Source: Planctomycetota bacterium (GTDB taxonomy: Bacteria > Planctomycetota > UBA1135 > GCA-002686595). Taken from it: a stretch of 45,431 nt of DNA. The first letter of the stretch is position 1. Every line of letters starts with the position of its first letter. Location of the stretch: the NCBI GenBank assembly GCA_002686595.1, contig NYXZ01000074.1, forward strand, positions 1-45,431, in the 5' to 3' direction. Positions 42,416 to 45,431 of the stretch are shown here, one piece after another. The translations under genes and the position numbers were made by a program. Below the pieces are notes generated by a model. That model was not told the origin of the DNA and searched no databases. It worked only from the letters and a program-made list of their open reading frames with translations.

Positions 42416-44098
42416 CTAGAGCTTGGCCCGCACAGCATCCAAGATGCGCGCCTCCCGCTCCCGGGCCTTGTCTTCCAGTTCCCGCGCTCGCTCGCAGAAG
42501 TCCTTGGCCGCTTCCTTGTCAGTCAGGTCCTTGGCGTTGATGGCCACATTCAAGCCGGCACCGAGCACCGCCGAGCGCGCACAGAGAGCGCCGACGCCAG
42601 CATCAGAAGCGGAAGCCGCCAGTCCGTCCTGTGCCATGGCGGCGATGACTTCCATGGATTCCAACGCCACGGCCATCACCTCCAGGGGCACCTCGATGGC
42701 TCCCGTGGTTGCGGCCTGGATAGCCTGCGCGCGCGCCGCCTGTTCCTCTGCGCTGCCCTTGGGCAGACCGAAGGCATCCATGATGCGATTGAAGGCCGCC
42801 GTATCTTCGTCGACGAGGGCCAACAGTCGCCCGTGACAGGCCTTGCCCCGTTCCGCCCAATCGCTGAACTCCGACCAACGCTCGTCCCAACCGCGCTTGT
42901 GGCTGGACAGGTTGGCGACCATCGTTCCCAAGGCTGCCCCCAGCGCTCCCAGGGCCGCCGCCACCGAGCCCCCGCCCGGTGCCACGGATTCGGAGGCGGT
43001 CTCGTGCACGAATCCCTCTAGGGTGTTGTCCACCAAGCGCCGCTGCCCGCCGGCGGCCAGCACGTACTCGATGATCTTCTTGTCGGGATCAAAAGGGGCC
43101 AACTCGTCGAGCCCCATGGACTTGACCGCGATCTTGATCAACTCCCCATCGCTCACACCCAGGGAACGCTGCTGCTTGGTCAAGTAATACCGGCCCGCAT
43201 CGAGCATGGCCTCCAGGGGAATCAGGCCCACCAACTCCGAGCCGGTGACGCGCACGCCGCGGGCCCGCGCCCGTTCACAGCACTCATCGAAGGCCGCGTG
43301 GGCTGAAGTCACTGAGATGTTCGTCAGATTCATGGAGATCTGCGCCACGCCGTACTCCTCGATAAACCAGCCGATGCCCTTCACACACTTGAGCGAACCG
43401 GGCAGCCAGACCGCATCCCCCTGGGCATCACGCACGATCTCGCCGGTCAGGGGATTGCCCTCGCGTTTGATGCGGCCCTTCTCCCGCACATCAAAGGCGA
43501 TGGCGTTGGCCCGCCGCGTCGAGGTCGTGTTGAGGTTTACATTGTAGGCCACCAAGAAATCACGGGCGCTGACAGCCGTGGCACCAGCGCGCGCATTAAA
43601 AACAGAGGGACCGAAATCCGGGCCCCAAGCCGGGTCCGCCAGCTTTTCCTCCAAGCCCTCGTATTCGCCGGCGCGCACCTTGGCCAGATTGCGCCGCCCT
43701 TCCTCGCGCGCCGCGTGCTCGTAGCAGTAAACGGTCAAGCCGACCTCCTCCCCCAAGCGCCGCGCCAGTTCATGGGCATGGGCCACGGTCTCCTCCATGG
43801 TGACGCCGCGAATCGGCACCAGGGGGCAGACATCCATGGCGCCGAAGCGCGGGTGCTCGCCGCTGTGCTTGGTCATGTCAATCAACTCCGCCGCCTTGGC
43901 GCCGGCCCGCACCGCCGCCTCGATGACCGCCTGCGGTTCACCGGCGATGGTGACCACGGTGCGATTGGTGGCTCGCCCGGGATCGACATCCAAGAGACGC
44001 ACCCCATCCACGGACTCCGCCGCGTCAGTGATCTGGCGGATAATGGCCATGTCGCGGCCTTCGCTGAAATTCGGTACACACTCGATAAGTCGATCCAT
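42416..44098 (-). CDS. ftcD: Bifunctional glutamate formimidoyltransferase / formimidoyl-THF cyclodeaminase
   Basis: The 560-residue protein joins the two histidine-degradation folate enzymes. Residues about 1-300 are the formiminotransferase (E-C-V-P-N-F-S-E-G; D-M-T-K-H-S-G-E-H-P-R-F-G, with His82 at the position of the known catalytic histidine). Residues about 365-560 are the cyclodeaminase (A-P-G-G-G-S-V-A-A-A-L-G-A-L-G-A-A-L-G and D-E-D-T-A-A-F-N). They transfer the formimino group from formiminoglutamate to tetrahydrofolate and release ammonia. ATG at 44098 (M-D-R-L-I-E-C-V-P-N) is the natural start. Its TAG stop lies in CTAG abutting MITE-like copy 2. No other hut genes are in view. 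Confidence 0.95.
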   Translation of the reverse strand: MDRLIECVPNFSEGRDMAIIRQITDAAESVDGVRLLDVDPGRATNRTVVTIAGEPQAVIEAAVRAGAKAAELIDMTKHSGEHPRFGAMDVCPLVPIRGVTMEETVAHAHELARRLGEEVGLTVYCYEHAAREEGRRNLAKVRAGEYEGLEEKLADPAWGPDFGPSVFNARAGATAVSARDFLVAYNVNLNTTSTRRANAIAFDVREKGRIKREGNPLTGEIVRDAQGDAVWLPGSLKCVKGIGWFIEEYGVAQISMNLTNISVTSAHAAFDECCERARARGVRVTGSELVGLIPLEAMLDAGRYYLTKQQRSLGVSDGELIKIAVKSMGLDELAPFDPDKKIIEYVLAAGGQRRLVDNTLEGFVHETASESVAPGGGSVAAALGALGAALGTMVANLSSHKRGWDERWSEFSDWAERGKACHGRLLALVDEDTAAFNRIMDAFGLPKGSAEEQAARAQAIQAATTGAIEVPLEVMAVALESMEVIAAMAQDGLAASASDAGVGALCARSAVLGAGLNVAINAKDLTDKEAAKDFCERARELEDKAREREARILDAVRAKL

Positions 44099-44280
44099 GG
44101 CGCTATTCCTGCTCGCGGGTAAGGTCCAAAAGGCGCGACCATGATGCCCCCATTAAAGCACCCCGTCGAGGGCCCAGCTCAGCTCCGAGCCACGCCGCCC
44201 CTCCAAGCCCCTCCTCCGGCGCCCGGACGACTTCCGGTTTTCCGTTGTCCACGCGGCACCCGATCCCCCATGCTGTTTCC

Positions 44281-44862
44281 ATGAAGCGCCTACTCTTCGC
44301 CGGCTTCCTCGGCGGCCTCGTGGCCTGGATTTGGGGAGCCCTGATTTGGATGGCCCTCGGCCTGCACCTGCCAGCCATCAACAGTTTTGCCGATGCCACC
44401 GCCATCAACTCCGCCCTGGCGGCCGCCGACGGCCAGGGCACCTCCGGCATGTACTGGGTGCCCGGCATGAAACACAGGCCGGAGATGACCGAGGAGGAAC
44501 AAGCCGCCGCCCGGGAAGAGTGGATGGACGAGGCCAGCGCTGGCCCCTACGCCATCGTCTACCTGCATCCGCGAGGTGTGAACGCCCATTCCATGCACTA
44601 CCTGTGGAAAGGCCTCCTGCTGGAAATCTGCGCCGCCACCCTGGCCGCCTGGATCCTGTCCCTGGCCTGCGCCGGAAGATCCCTGCCCTACCTAAAGCGC
44701 GTGGCGGTGGTGGCAGGCCTGGGCGCCTTCGCCGCCATAGTCGCCCCGCTCCTCGGCTGGAACTACATGCACTTCCCCATCAACTGGACCCTGCACCTGG
44801 TCTTCGACCACATCACCACCTGGACCGTGGCGGCCCTAGCCATCGCCTGGCGCATCCGCTGA
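44281..44862 (+). CDS. Small membrane protein of unknown function
   Basis: ATG at 44281 (M-K-R-L-L-F-A-G-F-L-G-G-L-V) is chosen over 44245 because it begins right at the first membrane helix. The 193-residue protein has about four helices, at 5-25, 115-135, 145-165 and 172-190. The soluble loop between the first two contains M-Y-W-V-P-G-M-K and an acidic helix E-E-E-Q-A-A-A-R-E-E-W-M-D-E. A histidine cluster (L-H-P-R-G-V-N-A-H-S-M-H-Y) precedes the second helix and another (Y-M-H-F-P; L-H-L-V-F-D-H) the last. I do not recognise the family. Its 3' end is copied in the tandem duplication downstream. Confidence 0.7.
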   Translation: MKRLLFAGFLGGLVAWIWGALIWMALGLHLPAINSFADATAINSALAAADGQGTSGMYWVPGMKHRPEMTEEEQAAAREEWMDEASAGPYAIVYLHPRGVNAHSMHYLWKGLLLEICAATLAAWILSLACAGRSLPYLKRVAVVAGLGAFAAIVAPLLGWNYMHFPINWTLHLVFDHITTWTVAALAIAWRIR

Positions 44863-45043
44863 AGCTCCCCGCAAAGGCTTGGTGGCCAGCCATTCTCCAG
44901 GCCTCCAGCCGGATCGGCTGAGCCCCGCACCCGGCCCGCGACCACATCACCACCTGGACCGTGGCGGCCCTAGCCAGCGCCTGGCGCATCCGCTGAAGCT
45001 CCCCGCAAAGGCTCGGTGGCCAGCCATTCTCCAGGCCTCCAGC
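44805..45043. repeat. 105-bp duplication of the membrane-protein gene's 3' end
   Basis: 44805-44909 and 44939-45043 are near-identical 105-bp copies, a period of 134 bases. The first copy covers the last ~19 codons, the TGA stop and 47 bases beyond. Visible differences are catcgcc to cagcgcc and cttgg to ctcgg. The 29-base spacer is unrelated. It shows a recent partial duplication. Confidence 0.85.
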
Positions 45044-45203
45044 AGGCCTCAGGAAGAAGCGCCCCACGGGGCAACCAGTCCAAGGCCACAGGCCACCCTC
45101 CCCCTTGTACAACCGCGGAATCTGCTGGCTGACCACATGTGATGGCGGCCTCACCACCGATTTCCAGGGCCGATTCCGCCCCCTTGGACTAAACTCCCCG
45201 GTC
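45044..45203. other. Gene-free stretch before a truncated iorA-like gene
   Basis: Together with the duplicated copy this makes about 340 bases without a gene. Apart from the repeat I see only GC-rich sequence and no clear promoter or terminator. Confidence 0.5.
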
Positions 45204-45347
45204 ATGTCCTCAGGCGAAACACCAGAGCACCCGCTGCTCAGCGAGGAAGCGGGCCGCGTCGAGCTCCTGCTCGGCAATGAGGCCATCGTGCGAGGCGCCA
45301 TCGAGGCCGGCGTCGGCTTCGCCTGCGGCTACCCCGGCACGCCCTGA
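45204..45347 (+). CDS. iorA: Start of an indolepyruvate:ferredoxin oxidoreductase alpha subunit (truncated)
   Basis: Forty-seven residues from ATG 45204 read through L-L-L-G-N-E-A-I-V-R-G-A-I-E-A-G-V and A-C-G-Y-P-G-T-P. This is the classic N-terminus of IorA or a related 2-oxoacid:ferredoxin oxidoreductase alpha subunit, whose thiamine-binding domain normally continues P-S-S-E. Here TGA (45345-45347) follows immediately. The rest of the ~600-residue enzyme is missing and the sequence changes into an inverted gene fragment at GATC (45346-45349). The stop is therefore probably an artefact of the junction and not a natural end. Confidence 0.6.
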   Translation: MSSGETPEHPLLSEEAGRVELLLGNEAIVRGAIEAGVGFACGYPGTP

Positions 45348-45409
45348 TCAACCACCACGAATTTGTCGGTGTACTCTTGCTGCAGCTTGATGATGTGCTC
45401 GAAAACCAT
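45346..45409 (-). CDS. Fragment of a small conserved protein (5' end only)
   Basis: On the minus strand, ATG at 45409 encodes M-V-F-E-H-I-I-K-L-Q-Q-E-Y-T-D-K-F-V-V-V-D and then runs into the reverse of the iorA-like gene. An in-frame TAA six bases upstream fixes the start. AAGGG abuts the ATG. The pattern resembles a short planctomycetal protein (E-H-x-x-K-L-x-x-x-Y-T-D-K-Y-V-V-V-D) of unknown role. Its 3' part is missing at the GATC junction, so this is a fragment joined tail-to-tail with iorA. Confidence 0.4.
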
Positions 45410-45431
45410 CCCTTAATGCCTGTCTGCGTGA

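Noticed and set aside
1-45431. tRNA, rRNA, CRISPR array or prophage integrase
   Set aside because: No cloverleaf, conserved rRNA stretch, regularly spaced direct-repeat array or recombinase was found by eye on either strand.

Overview
The window is GC-rich, gene-dense bacterial DNA, most likely from an uncultured member of the Planctomycetota. The evidence is the gene set, not a marker gene. There are Tat-exported Gfo/Idh/MocA oxidoreductases, a ThuA plus double DUF1080 protein, and secreted FG-GAP proteins with a Planctomycetes-type C-terminal domain. There is also a LamG/alpha-toroid/discoidin mosaic, many lipoproteins, a deoxyhypusine-synthase-like enzyme and a bacterial GlnRS. Clear Shine-Dalgarno sequences are rare. 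I see no rRNA, tRNA, CRISPR array or complete insertion sequence.

Layout. 1-4216 (+) is a compact operon: an exported Gfo/Idh/MocA enzyme (5' end outside the window), ApbE, a second exported Gfo/Idh/MocA protein lacking the EKP lysine, and an overlapping membrane protein with a CXXCH haem motif. 4253-7647 (-) holds two secreted seven-repeat beta-propellers. 7950-14055 (-) is a tightly packed run: a fused FeS/NrfD subunit, a cytoplasmic molybdopterin oxidoreductase, a diacylglycerol-kinase-like lipid kinase and an EamA transporter. 14112-18781 has an acetolactate-decarboxylase-like lipoprotein, a 1055-residue secreted mosaic protein and a small divergent lipoprotein. 18789-24456 (-) is a set ending in ribosomal S1: GT39-TPR, sulfatase-like protein and AlbA_2 protein joined by start/stop overlaps, then S1. 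24550-27156 (+) has a HIT protein, a NahK-like sugar kinase and an EF-hand protein followed by a strong terminator.

27357-30004 (-) has a phosphatase/cytochrome-c'-like fusion and a third exported Gfo/Idh/MocA enzyme. 30230-34181 (+) has GlnRS with two overlapping lipoprotein genes (PHP-like and PqqB-like). 34194-39501 has the ThuA-DUF1080-DUF1080 protein, a sodium:solute symporter and the deoxyhypusine-synthase-like enzyme. 39574-44862 has an exported EEP nuclease/sphingomyelinase-like protein with an extra conserved domain, a nonsense-broken lipoprotein gene, bifunctional FtcD and a small membrane protein. The last 150 bases hold the start of an IorA-like gene that breaks off at a GATC junction against an inverted gene fragment.

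Working picture. Three exported Gfo/Idh/MocA proteins, ApbE, a haem-bearing membrane protein and the ThuA/DUF1080 protein fit periplasmic oxidation and cleavage of glycosides through 3-keto-sugars; this is inference from family knowledge. Two copies of a roughly 100-124 bp MITE-like element, each abutting the stop codon of a minus-strand gene at CTAG, are the clearest structural novelty. The other features most worth a second look are the phosphatase-cytochrome fusion, the EEP-linked domain, the in-frame TAA in a lipoprotein gene and the chimeric right end.
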